Shown piece by piece: positions 56,562-64,000 of a stretch of DNA of 64,000 nt (position 1 is its first letter; every line of letters begins with the position of its first letter). The position numbers and the translations under genes are program-made. The notes beneath the pieces are model-generated. The model was given only the letters and a program-made list of their open reading frames with translations. It was not told the origin of the DNA and did not search any database. The stretch comes from Eubacterium aggregans (GTDB lineage: Bacteria; Bacillota; Clostridia; Eubacteriales; Eubacteriaceae), in contig NZ_FNRK01000003.1 in NCBI RefSeq assembly GCF_900107815.1, forward strand, positions 1-64,000, given 5' to 3'.

Positions 56562-56614
56562 CAATTTATTTTGCGTTTGTTGGGCTCTCTTCTATTTTAA
56601 GAAGGAGGAACAAA

Positions 56615-58063
56615 ATGTTTCAAATTATCAACAATTTTCTATTGTGGTTCGACGACCTGGTCTGGGGCGTCCCACTCATTGTATTAATTCTTGCCGTCGG
56701 CATCTACCTAACCATCCGGTTAAAGGTATTACAGATTCGACATCTCCCCAAAGCATTAAAATTCATGGTAAAAAATGAGGATGAAGGCAGTGGTGAAGTC
56801 AGCAGCTTCGGCGCCCTGTGTACTGCCCTTTCCGCAACCATTGGGACGGGCAACATCGTCGGTGTGGCTACTGCCATCGTGGCGGGTGGACCTGGGGCCT
56901 TATTCTGGATGTGGTTGGCCGCCTTTTTCGGCATGGCCACCAAGTATGCAGAAGGGGTGTTAGCCATTAAATATCGTACCATCGATGACAACGGACATGT
57001 CTTGGGGGGGCCTTTCTACTACATTGAACGGGGTATGGGTCCAAAATGGCGTTGGATGGGAAAAATCTTTGCTTTCTTTGGTGCCGGCGTTGGGCTTTTG
57101 GGAATCGGAACCTTCACCCAGGTCAATGGGATTGCTTCGGCGGTGAATGGATTTTTTGATCCCAATAATGCATGGACTGTGAATCTTTTAGGCACCGATT
57201 ATTCATGGACAGTTGTGATCACCGGGATTATCCTCACCTTGTGTGTGGGGTTGGTGGTCATTGGTGGAATTAAACGGATCGCCCGGGTCTCGGAAGTGAT
57301 CGTTCCTTTTATGGCGGTGGCTTATATCCTCTGTTGTCTGGTTATCCTTATTGTTAATTTTTCACGGATTCCTGCCGCTTTCGCAGAAATCATTCAAAGC
57401 GCCTTTGGCTTGCGGGCAGTCACTGGTGGTGCCATGGGAGCCATTATTGTTGCCATGCAAAAAGGAATTGCCCGGGGGATTTTCTCCAATGAGGCTGGCT
57501 TGGGGAGCGCACCCATTGCCGCGGCCGCAGCACAGACAAAGACCACGGTACGTCAGGGTCTGGTCTCCATGACTGGGACCTTTATCGACACCATCATCAT
57601 TTGTACCATGACCGGCTTGGCCATTGTACTCACAGAATCCTGGAATATTGGTTTAGAGGGCGTGGCCGTTACGACCAATGCCTTTCAGCAGGGCTTACCC
57701 TTTAATCCCTCCATCAGTGCGTTTTTACTGATGCTGTGTCTGGTGTTCTTTGCTTTTACGACGATTCTCGGGTGGAATTATTATGGCGAACGATGTCTAG
57801 AATACTTATCCAATGGGCGGAAAAGTGCCGTTCAGGTTTATCGGTGGCTGTATATTTTGGCCATTTTTATCGGGCCATTTATGACCGTACAGGCCGTTTG
57901 GACCATTGCTGATATTTTTAACGCCCTTATGGCCCTGCCAAACCTCATTGCCCTCATGGCCCTTAGTGGTGTGGTGGTTTCCGAGACAAAGAAATATTTT
58001 GAAGATCCGGCCAGTGCACTTATCCATTCCAAGGATATGGTATACGCTGAAGAAGAATTATAA
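56615..58063 (+). CDS. Sodium:alanine/glycine symporter (AGCS family)
   Basis: 482 residues from ATG 56615 (GAAGGAGG upstream; the open frame to the left overlaps the riboswitch). About ten membrane helices, the family signatures SATIGTGNIVGVATAI (about 72-87) and GIFSNEAGLGSAPIAAAAA (about 288). Imports glycine or alanine with Na+. The glycine riboswitch supports glycine as substrate. Confidence 0.94.
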   Translation: MFQIINNFLLWFDDLVWGVPLIVLILAVGIYLTIRLKVLQIRHLPKALKFMVKNEDEGSGEVSSFGALCTALSATIGTGNIVGVATAIVAGGPGALFWMWLAAFFGMATKYAEGVLAIKYRTIDDNGHVLGGPFYYIERGMGPKWRWMGKIFAFFGAGVGLLGIGTFTQVNGIASAVNGFFDPNNAWTVNLLGTDYSWTVVITGIILTLCVGLVVIGGIKRIARVSEVIVPFMAVAYILCCLVILIVNFSRIPAAFAEIIQSAFGLRAVTGGAMGAIIVAMQKGIARGIFSNEAGLGSAPIAAAAAQTKTTVRQGLVSMTGTFIDTIIICTMTGLAIVLTESWNIGLEGVAVTTNAFQQGLPFNPSISAFLLMLCLVFFAFTTILGWNYYGERCLEYLSNGRKSAVQVYRWLYILAIFIGPFMTVQAVWTIADIFNALMALPNLIALMALSGVVVSETKKYFEDPASALIHSKDMVYAEEEL

Positions 58064-58075
58064 ATTGAGGTTAAA

Positions 58076-58108
58076 AAAACCGCTGCCCATTATTGGGCAG
58101 CGGTTTTT
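58076..58108. terminator. Bidirectional terminator between AGCS and ribU
   Basis: AAAACCGCTGCCCA / TGGGCAGCGGTTTT inverted repeat with flanking A and T runs, between convergent genes. Confidence 0.93.
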
Positions 58109-58113
58109 GCTTT

Positions 58114-58695
58114 TTATGCTTCAGTCTTAGCGACTTTTGATTTTTCCTGGATCTCCATCCCCAAAATCTTGGAAACGGATTTGTAGACGAAGAAGGTGAT
58201 GACGGCATTGGCTCCAGCCTTAATGAGGTTGAAGGGAAGAATGACGGGTAGAATCATGGCCAGGACGGCCTCTCTGGGGGTTCCCATAAAGATGGGGGTC
58301 ATCACGATGTTCCAGAGGACCATGGTGATGGTCATGGTAAGGGCACCCGCTACCAGGGCAATAACCGCACCTTTACGGGTACGATTCTTTTTATAAATAT
58401 TCCCCGCAACCAGTACAAAGCTCCCAGTGGCGAAGAAGTGCATCAGGATACCGATGATACCGCTGGCAGAGCTAACGGTAACGCCCTGGAGCACACAGGC
58501 CACTGCGGTAATGATCAGTCCACCGACAGGACCGAACATAAAAGTCCCGATAAGAATGGGGATATCTGCCGGATCATATTCTAAAAATGGGGCGGCCGGG
58601 AAAATTGGAAAATGGATCAGATAGACTAAAAGCACCGACATTGCCGCTAATACGGCCATCTGAACCAAAAAACGTGTTTTATGACTACTTTTCAT
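58114..58695 (-). CDS. ribU: Riboflavin ECF transporter substrate-binding protein RibU
   Basis: 193 residues, six predicted membrane helices; FPIFPAAPFLEYDPADIPILIGTFMFGP (about 29-56) and LKAGANAVITFFVYK-like NLIKAGANAVITFFVYK are RibU/ECF S-component signatures. ATG 58695 has GGAGGT upstream; the open frame reaches 58770. Works with shared ECF ATPases encoded elsewhere. Controlled by the FMN riboswitch upstream. Confidence 0.94.
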   Translation of the reverse strand: MKSSHKTRFLVQMAVLAAMSVLLVYLIHFPIFPAAPFLEYDPADIPILIGTFMFGPVGGLIITAVACVLQGVTVSSASGIIGILMHFFATGSFVLVAGNIYKKNRTRKGAVIALVAGALTMTITMVLWNIVMTPIFMGTPREAVLAMILPVILPFNLIKAGANAVITFFVYKSVSKILGMEIQEKSKVAKTEA

Positions 58696-58776
58696 AAGGA
58701 ACCTCCTTGTGTCTGTTTGATTTTTCAGGTATTCTTCAGATGAAGTATTATTCGTTCCGCTTCGCTTCACTCATTC

Positions 58777-58878
58777 ACGGCTGCGCCGTGTAAACCTCCA
58801 TCCACCAAGCACCTAATAAAAGCAAGCTTTTATTAGGCCCTTAGCGGCTGTAGCTTTATACTTCTGTTAGCTTACGCG
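58777..58878. repeat. Palindrome-rich insert between FMN riboswitch and ribU
   Basis: Contains CACGGC/GCCGTG (58777-58791), a perfect 12-bp inverted repeat CCTAATAAAAGC/GCTTTTATTAGG (58812-58837) and the dispersed 20-bp repeat (58858-58877). It makes the leader between riboswitch terminator and ribU unusually long. It resembles a small palindromic intergenic element, not a gene. Confidence 0.6.
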
Positions 58879-58879
58879 T

Positions 58880-58913
58880 AAAAAAATCCCTAGGGCATGG
58901 GGGGCTCCAGGGA
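58880..58913 (-). terminator. FMN riboswitch terminator
   Basis: On the minus strand ATCCCT..AGGGAT stem followed by TTTTTTT, just after the aptamer. Confidence 0.8.
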
Positions 58914-58930
58914 TAATACCTCTTGATGAT

Positions 58931-59057
58931 TCTGGTTTCTTTCATCCGGACTATACCGTTGGTTTCGGATTCACACCGAATCGACCCATGGGGTTCGTAG
59001 ACTTATCGTAAATACGCATCACTACCAGTGGGGAATTACACCCCGCCCTGAAACAGA
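58931..59057 (-). promoter_or_regulatory. FMN riboswitch (RFN element)
   Basis: On the minus strand: TCAGGGCGGGGTGTAATTCCCCAC, GGTAGTGATGC, GATTCGGTGTGAATCCG, and GTATAGTCCGGATGAAAGAAAC, all RFN blocks; P1 TCTGTTTC/GAAACCAGA. FMN binding should terminate transcription before ribU. Confidence 0.95.
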
Positions 59058-59074
59058 CTTATTTATTTGTCTAT

Positions 59075-59103
59075 ATTGTAAGGCTGATTGAACCAATTGT
59101 CAA
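59075..59103 (-). promoter_or_regulatory. Promoter of the RFN-ribU transcript
   Basis: On the minus strand TTGACA (59098-59103), 17-bp spacer, TACAAT (59075-59080). Confidence 0.75.
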
Positions 59104-59112
59104 TAGTTAAAT

Positions 59113-59829
59113 TTAAATCAGCTTTTTGCGGAGATAGGCATTGTAGCTGTCGATGATATCAGAACGCCGGGCGTGGCCAATTTCGGCACGATAGCCACGG
59201 GTCAGCATGAAAGTACAGCCCTCATAACCGATGACCATGGCCAAATTGACCAGGTAACTTTTATGGGTTCGTACAAAAGAATAGGGCGACAGTTGCTCTT
59301 CAAGTTGTCCGATTTTCATATTGACAGGATAACTGCCTTCCGTTGTGTGAATAAAAACCTTGCGCAGCTTGGATTCCACATAGATAATTGTAGAAACCGA
59401 CAGGAGAATATGTTTTCCCTTGCTGATGACTTCGATATCCTGATGATCGGCTTTATAAGTATCCAGGGCTCGCTTGGTAACCGCATCGATTTTTTCAATA
59501 TCCAGGGGTTTTAACAGATAATGGAGAATGCTGTAGTCCAGTGCTGAGAAAACATAGCTTTCATAAGAGGATACGAAGATGACGATGCAGGAAGAACCCG
59601 CCTGCCGCAATTTTTTGACAACGGACAGCCCGGTATGGCCCGGCATCTCAATATCAATGTAGAGAATATCGATATCCTCTTGGTTTTGGGTATACCAAAC
59701 CAAGAGGTCATTACCTGAGGAAAAATCTAATAAATGATGGTTGGGGTAAAGGGTATCAAGCAACGGAAGAATCCGGGATTTCAGCGTTGCGATAATGTGC
59801 GCATCATCATCACAAATAACAATATTCAT
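59113..59829 (-). CDS. LytTR response regulator (AgrA/LytR type)
   Basis: 238 residues. Receiver domain 1-120 with phosphoacceptor Asp in YIDIEMPG (about 58) and acidic DDD (8-10), Lys in LLKPLD (about 106). LytTR DNA-binding domain about 140-235 (IIYVESKLRKVFIHT..FVRTHKSYLVNL). No histidine kinase is adjacent in the window. AAAGGAGAG precedes the ATG. Confidence 0.93.
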   Translation of the reverse strand: MNIVICDDDAHIIATLKSRILPLLDTLYPNHHLLDFSSGNDLLVWYTQNQEDIDILYIDIEMPGHTGLSVVKKLRQAGSSCIVIFVSSYESYVFSALDYSILHYLLKPLDIEKIDAVTKRALDTYKADHQDIEVISKGKHILLSVSTIIYVESKLRKVFIHTTEGSYPVNMKIGQLEEQLSPYSFVRTHKSYLVNLAMVIGYEGCTFMLTRGYRAEIGHARRSDIIDSYNAYLRKKLI

Positions 59830-59963
59830 AGCGCTCTCCTTTAATTTTGCTTTGGATATCTATTCTACCATAAAATCACACAATAGATGCGGTGCTTTAT
59901 CAATCCAGACTAAAGTTTTAGGAGTATAATAGTAAAAAACAACAAAGAAGGCGGGGTGATCCT

Positions 59964-60716
59964 ATGAAGTTGGTGCTGGTACGTCATGGGCAAAGTATTT
60001 GGAATAAGGAAAATCTCTTTACTGGATGGACAGATGTGGATTTGACCGAGGAGGGATGGCAGGAGGCAACCCAAGCGGGGGAGTTGCTGAGAAATGAAGG
60101 ATTTGATTTTGATGGCTGTTATACCTCCTATCTAAAACGAGCGGTCCATACCCTAGATGCCATCCTGACAGAGCTTGATCGGGTATGGCTTCCGGTAGAA
60201 AAGGCCTGGGAGCTTAACGAACGTCATTACGGAGCACTTCAGGGTCTTAATAAAGCAGAAACAGCCCAAATTTATGGGGAAGATCAGGTTAAAATTTGGC
60301 GCCGTTCCTACGATGTAAAGCCGCCACTTTTAGACATTGACGATGTACGCTGCCCTCGGATACAGGAGCAATATCGGAATGTGCAAAGTATTGATCTACC
60401 CCTTGGGGAGAGCCTGGAGGACACTATTGCCCGGGTCGTGCCCTATTATTGTGATGTGATTCTTCCCCAAATGCAGGAAGGAAAGCGAATCATTATTGTA
60501 GCCCACGGCAATTCTTTGCGGGCGCTGGTTAAATACTTAGATAAAATGAGTCCGGAAGAAATTGTCGAGGTGAATATTCCCACAGGCATTCCCTTGATTT
60601 ATGATCTGAGTGCGGATGGAGATGTTTTGAAGAAGGGCTATCTGGGAGATCCCAAGGCACTAAAAGCAAAGCTGGAGCAGATTGCTGCCCAGGGGAAGGT
60701 TGCACCCCCAAAATAA
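59964..60716 (+). CDS. gpmA: 2,3-bisphosphoglycerate-dependent phosphoglycerate mutase
   Basis: 250 residues. Catalytic [10 protein letters not shown] (His8-type at about 8), [16 protein letters not shown] (about 88) and second His in [10 protein letters not shown] (about 182). Glycolysis, 3PG to 2PG. A TATAAT at 59925-59930 is the likely -10. AAGGCGGGGTG precedes the ATG. Confidence 0.96.
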   Translation: MKLVLVRHGQSIWNKENLFTGWTDVDLTEEGWQEATQAGELLRNEGFDFDGCYTSYLKRAVHTLDAILTELDRVWLPVEKAWELNERHYGALQGLNKAETAQIYGEDQVKIWRRSYDVKPPLLDIDDVRCPRIQEQYRNVQSIDLPLGESLEDTIARVVPYYCDVILPQMQEGKRIIIVAHGNSLRALVKYLDKMSPEEIVEVNIPTGIPLIYDLSADGDVLKKGYLGDPKALKAKLEQIAAQGKVAPPK

Positions 60717-60755
60717 AGGTTGATTTCAAAAGATTCAGATAAATTTTCTAAAAGA

Positions 60756-60784
60756 TTGACAAAGGGTGCTATCTATGAGAAAAT
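60756..60784 (+). promoter_or_regulatory. Candidate promoter of a small RNA
   Basis: TTGACA (60756-60761), 17-bp spacer, GAAAAT (60779-60784), 40 bp after gpmA. Confidence 0.4.
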
Positions 60785-60790
60785 AAGAAA

Positions 60791-60896
60791 ACATGTGGAG
60801 CGCAAATTCGAGAGCCTTCGCTGGTTATGACGGTTTCGGTCCGAGGAAAGACAGTTAAATAGAAATGAAGAAGAACACTGTCGAGTGTTCTTTTTT
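60791..60896 (+). ncRNA. Candidate independent small structured RNA
   Basis: About 105 nt between a TTGACA promoter and a clear terminator (AAGAACACT GTCG AGTGTTCTTTTTT, 60869-60894). Contains GC-rich AGCG/CGCT and GGTTTCGGTCCGAGGAAAG segments but no ORF. pyrH has its own promoter after it, so this looks like a separate RNA or terminated leader. It does not match RNase P RNA, SRP RNA or a riboswitch class known to me. Confidence 0.4.
60869..60894 (+). terminator. Rho-independent terminator before pyrH
   Basis: GAAGAACACT GTCG AGTGTTCTT stem with six T. Confidence 0.88.
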
Positions 60897-60923
60897 AATG
60901 CGTCGGCAGTACCGATTCTCGCC

Positions 60924-60952
60924 TTGATAAAAGTCCCCTTCTGGGGTATAAT
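60924..60952 (+). promoter_or_regulatory. pyrH promoter with palindromic spacer
   Basis: TTGATA (60924-60929), 17-bp spacer, TATAAT (60947-60952). The spacer contains CCCC TTCT GGGG, a potential operator. Confidence 0.75.
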
Positions 60953-60975
60953 GTTTTCAACACGGAGGACGTTAA

Positions 60976-61686
60976 ATGGAAGCTAAGTATAAACGAGTAG
61001 TGATAAAATTAAGCGGAGAAGCTTTAGCGGGAGAAAAAGGATTTGGCATCGATCCCCCAACGGTCAAACGGATTTGCTCTTCCATCAAAGAGGTTTTTGA
61101 GCAGGATGTGGAAATCGCCATTGTTGTCGGCGGGGGCAACTTCTGGCGAGGACGTTTAGGCGAGGGAATGGATAAAGCATCAGCTGATTACATGGGGATG
61201 CTGTGTACCGTCATCAATGCCCTGGCACTCCAGGATTTCCTGGAACAAATGGGCGTTCCGGTCCGGGTGCAGACCGCTATTGAAATGAAGGAAGTGGCAG
61301 AACCGTATATTAAGCGGAAGGCTATGCGCCATTTAGAAAAGCGTCGAGTGGTTATTTTCGCCGCTGGGACAGGGAATCCCTTCTTTACCACTGACACTAC
61401 AGCGAGCCTGCGGGCGGCAGAAATCGATGCGGATATCATCCTTTTGGCAAAGAATGTAGATGCCGTGTACGATTCGGACCCGGTGGTCAATCCGGATGCC
61501 AAGAAGTATGACCGATTGGACTATATTACGGTCATCAACGAGGGACTTAAGGTAATGGACACCACGGCCATTACGCTATGTATGGATAATTCAATTCCGA
61601 TTTTGGTGTTTGGACTGGATGACCCGGACAATATTATGCGGGCCGTACGGGGTGAAACCATCGGAACGATCATAGAAGATAAATAG
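60976..61686 (+). CDS. pyrH: UMP kinase
   Basis: 236 residues. KLSGEALAG (about 10-18), [10 protein letters not shown] (about 52-61), [11 protein letters not shown] (about 132) are UMP kinase signatures. Phosphorylates UMP to UDP. rpsB-tsf, its frequent partners, are not adjacent. GGAGG precedes the ATG; 13 bp upstream of frr. Confidence 0.96.
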   Translation: MEAKYKRVVIKLSGEALAGEKGFGIDPPTVKRICSSIKEVFEQDVEIAIVVGGGNFWRGRLGEGMDKASADYMGMLCTVINALALQDFLEQMGVPVRVQTAIEMKEVAEPYIKRKAMRHLEKRRVVIFAAGTGNPFFTTDTTASLRAAEIDADIILLAKNVDAVYDSDPVVNPDAKKYDRLDYITVINEGLKVMDTTAITLCMDNSIPILVFGLDDPDNIMRAVRGETIGTIIEDK

Positions 61687-61699
61687 AGGAGGCGTAGTT

Positions 61700-62257
61700 A
61701 TGTTAAACGAAATTCAAGCAAAATCCCAGGACAAGATGGATAAGGCCATCAACAACCTTAATGAGAGCCTTGCAGGGCTTCGGGCTGGTCGGGCTAATGC
61801 CCATATTTTGGATAAGGTGACCGTCGATTATTATGGAACCCCTACCGCTGTCAACCAAATGGCAAATATCAGTATTCCAGAACCTCGGATGATTGTCATC
61901 CAGCCCTATGATGCTTCCATCATGGCCGCCATTGAAAAAGCCATCATCGCATCGGACTTGGGATTCAATCCATCCAACGATGGAAAGGTCATTCGTCTGC
62001 TTGTGCCGCAGCTGACAGAAGAACGTCGAAAAGAACTGGTCAAACTCACTAAAAAATATGGTGAGGAATGCAAAGTAGCCATGCGTAATATCAGACGGAA
62101 GGCCGTACAGGAATTGAAGGATGCAGAAAAAGCCGGTGATATCAGTGAGGATGAACTGCATCAGGGCGAAAAGGAAATCCAAAAGCTGACAGATGATGAA
62201 ATCAAGCATATTGATGCCATCTTAAAGGATAAGGAACAGGAAATCCTGGCTGTATAG
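61700..62257 (+). CDS. frr: Ribosome recycling factor
   Basis: 185 residues, three-helix bundle and compact domain; [32 protein letters not shown] (about 25-56) and [25 protein letters not shown] are diagnostic. Splits post-termination ribosomes with EF-G. GAGGAGG precedes the ATG. Confidence 0.97.
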   Translation: MLNEIQAKSQDKMDKAINNLNESLAGLRAGRANAHILDKVTVDYYGTPTAVNQMANISIPEPRMIVIQPYDASIMAAIEKAIIASDLGFNPSNDGKVIRLLVPQLTEERRKELVKLTKKYGEECKVAMRNIRRKAVQELKDAEKAGDISEDELHQGEKEIQKLTDDEIKHIDAILKDKEQEILAV

Positions 62258-62282
62258 CCGCATGAGTATATACCGGATCGCG

Positions 62283-62306
62283 TGAGAGTGGGGCAACCCA
62301 CTCTCA
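62283..62306 (+). promoter_or_regulatory. Hairpin between frr and rimP
   Basis: TGAGAGTGGG GCAA CCCACTCTCA, a 10-bp stem with GNRA tetraloop. No real T run follows, so it is a weak terminator, processing site or nusA-operon leader element. Confidence 0.5.
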
Positions 62307-62337
62307 TATGCTTTTATTGGAAAGAAGGAGGATGGTC

Positions 62338-62802
62338 GTGGCAAAACAGTCAAAGAAAGACTATCTGTATGAATTGTTGGAGCCAGTGGTAGTCGGTCTT
62401 GATTACCGATGCGTCGATGTGGAATTCGAAAAGGTCGGAAAGGATTTTATCCTAACCGTATACATCGATACCCCAGGTGGCGTTGGACTGGATGATTGTG
62501 AAAAGGTCAGCCGGGTTGTCAGCGATTATTTAGATGAGGTGGACCCCATCGAGCAAAGCTATTTGCTGGAGGTTTCTTCACCGGGGCTGGACCGCCCCTT
62601 TAAACGGCTTGGTGATTATGAAGCCGCCATTGGAACAGCCGTCGATGTTCGACTTTTCGCCCCTGTGGAGGGAAGTCGGGAATGGACCGGGATTCTAAAA
62701 TCGGTGAGCGAATCAGCGATTCAGATCGAAACATCAGAGGAGACGGTACTGGAAATTGGGTATAAGGCCATTTCTAAAGCTAGCCCTCATATCGAATTTT
62801 AG
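62338..62802 (+). CDS. rimP: Ribosome maturation factor RimP
   Basis: 154 residues from GTG 62338, with GGAGG at 6-nt spacing; ATG 62332 is too close to that site. LEVSSPGLDRPFKRL (about 78-92) is the RimP signature. First gene of the rimP-nusA operon. Confidence 0.93.
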   Translation: MAKQSKKDYLYELLEPVVVGLDYRCVDVEFEKVGKDFILTVYIDTPGGVGLDDCEKVSRVVSDYLDEVDPIEQSYLLEVSSPGLDRPFKRLGDYEAAIGTAVDVRLFAPVEGSREWTGILKSVSESAIQIETSEETVLEIGYKAISKASPHIEF

Positions 62803-62814
62803 GAAGGCGAAGGT

Positions 62815-64000
62815 ATGAACGCAGAATTTATCATGGCATTGGATGCCCTTCAGGAAGAGAAGAATATCGACAAACAGGAGCTCATTGAGGCCATTGAACA
62901 ATCCATTGAATCGGCCTATAAAAAGAATTACGGGACAGCCCAGGATGTGGATGTCATCCTCAACCAGGACACCGGTGAGATCAAGGTCTTTGCCAATTGG
63001 AACGTTGTCGATAATATTGATAATGAAGATACAGAAATGCTGTTGGAGGATGCCCAGGAATACGATCCAGATGCCCAGATTGGGACAATCTGCCGGGTGG
63101 AGGTTGCGCCAAAGGATTTTGGCCGTATTGCCGCACAAAACGCCAAACAGCTCATCTTCCAGAAGATTAAAGAAGCAGAAAGAAACATCATTTATAATGA
63201 ATTCTTAGAAAAGCAGGATGAGGTGGTCTCAGGTATCGTCACCCGGGTGGATCATAACCTGGCCTATGTGGATGTCGGAATCGGGGAAGCCGTTTTGATG
63301 CCATCAGAGCAGGTTCCTGGGGAGATTTATCGCCAGAACCAGCGCTTAAAAGTCTATATGCTTATGGTCAAAAAAACCACCAAGGGTCCCCAGGTCAACG
63401 TATCCCGGACCCATCCGGGGCTGGTCAAACGCCTCTTTGAAGATGAAGTGCCAGAAATTTACGATGGGGTTGTCGATATCGTTGGCATCGCCCGGGAAGC
63501 AGGCTCCAGAACAAAAATCGCCATGAAGGCCAATGATAGTGCCGTGGACCCAGTGGGTGCCTGCGTAGGCCATAAGGGCGTTCGGGTACAGAATATCATT
63601 ACCGAACTGGGTGGCGAAAAAATCGATGTCATCAAATACAGTGATAATATTCAGGAATACATTGCCAATGCCCTCAGCCCGGCAAAGGTGGTTGAAATCC
63701 TGCCCAAGCAATCAGAAAAAATGGCTCTGGCCATTGTGGATGATTTTCAATTTTCTCTGGCCATCGGAAAAGAAGGTCAGAATGTTCGATTAGCAGCTAA
63801 ACTAACAGGCTGGAAGATTGACATCAAAAGCGCCTCGGATTTTGAAAAGATGTTGGAGGTTGATCCGGATCTGCGCAGCAAGTATCTGATTGAAGAGGAC
63901 AGGGATGCTTTTATGGAAGATCTAAAGGGCAGCCTTGACGATGTTTTGGAAATCACCATCGAAGATGATACTGCCGGCGATTTTGAAGTGACCGAAGAAA
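62815..64000 (+). CDS. nusA: Transcription termination/antitermination factor NusA (cut by window end)
   Basis: 395 complete codons, no stop before the window edge. N-terminal domain (1-130), S1 domain (about 135-200, VSGIVTRVDHNLAYVDVG), KH domains (GHKGVRVQNIITELGGEKIDVIKY, about 247-270; LAIGKEGQNVRLAAKLTGWKIDIKS, about 320-344). An acidic C-terminal tail begins at about 360. Binds RNA polymerase and nascent RNA. Directly follows rimP as in most bacteria. Confidence 0.95.
   Translation, partial: MNAEFIMALDALQEEKNIDKQELIEAIEQSIESAYKKNYGTAQDVDVILNQDTGEIKVFANWNVVDNIDNEDTEMLLEDAQEYDPDAQIGTICRVEVAPKDFGRIAAQNAKQLIFQKIKEAERNIIYNEFLEKQDEVVSGIVTRVDHNLAYVDVGIGEAVLMPSEQVPGEIYRQNQRLKVYMLMVKKTTKGPQVNVSRTHPGLVKRLFEDEVPEIYDGVVDIVGIAREAGSRTKIAMKANDSAVDPVGACVGHKGVRVQNIITELGGEKIDVIKYSDNIQEYIANALSPAKVVEILPKQSEKMALAIVDDFQFSLAIGKEGQNVRLAAKLTGWKIDIKSASDFEKMLEVDPDLRSKYLIEEDRDAFMEDLKGSLDDVLEITIEDDTAGDFEVTEE

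Noticed and set aside
60791..60896. RNase P RNA or SRP RNA
   Set aside because: GAGGAAAG is reminiscent of RNase P P4, but length is about one third of RnpB and other conserved regions are missing; the SRP GGTCCGGAAGGAAGCAG motif is not present.

Overview
The window looks like a low-to-mid G+C Firmicute of the class Clostridia. Support comes from L-box, T-box, glycine and FMN leader RNAs, strong AGGAGG ribosome binding sites, DapH-type (acetylated) lysine synthesis, CobT, an ECF riboflavin transporter and a LytTR regulator. Genus cannot be fixed from sequence reading alone; an Eubacteriaceae-like host is a guess.

Layout. (1) 1-320: three tRNA genes, Gly(GCC), Cys(GCA), Gly(CCC), and a terminator. 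(2) 207-40576: a complete-looking ~40 kb temperate siphophage integrated into the 3' end of tRNA-Gly(CCC). A 51-bp perfect direct repeat (207-257 and 40526-40576) marks attL and attR, and the similarity extends over the tRNA terminator. The left end carries a leftward lysogeny arm (tyrosine integrase, membrane protein, CI/LexA-type repressor). Everything from 3251 to 39168 runs rightward: Cro-like and small early genes, two SNF2-type helicases, a fused Cas4/AddB-like nuclease plus Sak4-like ATPase, an SSB-like protein, DNA methyltransferase, PAPS-reductase-like protein, family B DNA polymerase and D5-type primase/helicase. A 0.45 kb noncoding region packed with GGTTCAAGATG repeats follows, then an ArpU-like late regulator, terminases, portal, a MuF capsid protein with an ADP-ribosyltransferase tail, scaffold, capsid, head-tail joining, tail and fibre genes, holin, a DUF4406-like protein and a GH25/LysM endolysin. 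At the right end sits an AT-rich, separately promoted cassette: HicA toxin, C-terminally extended HicB antitoxin and a SecB-like protein, which together resemble a toxin-antitoxin-chaperone (TAC) system.

(3) 40637-64000: chromosome. A radical SAM protein faces left. A lysine riboswitch precedes asd-dapA-dapB-dapH-lysC plus a free-standing second copy of the aspartokinase regulatory (ACT) domains. Then come an L,D-transpeptidase, a multi-PAS GGDEF protein, cysE, an HD-domain protein, cobT, a T-box-controlled paaK-ACT pair, rpsT, a glycine-riboswitch-controlled AGCS symporter, FMN-riboswitch-controlled ribU, a LytTR response regulator, gpmA, a candidate independent small RNA, pyrH-frr, rimP and the start of nusA (cut by the window end).

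The most unusual items are the prophage HicA-HicB-SecB-like cassette, the nuclease-recombinase fusion, the inverted-repeat array before the late regulator, the MuF-ADP-ribosyltransferase fusion, an 85-nt toxin-like RNA antisense to the integrase promoter, the stand-alone aspartokinase ACT subunit, and the paaK T-box with an apparent Phe (TTC) specifier. No database search was possible; family names rest on motifs and gene order.
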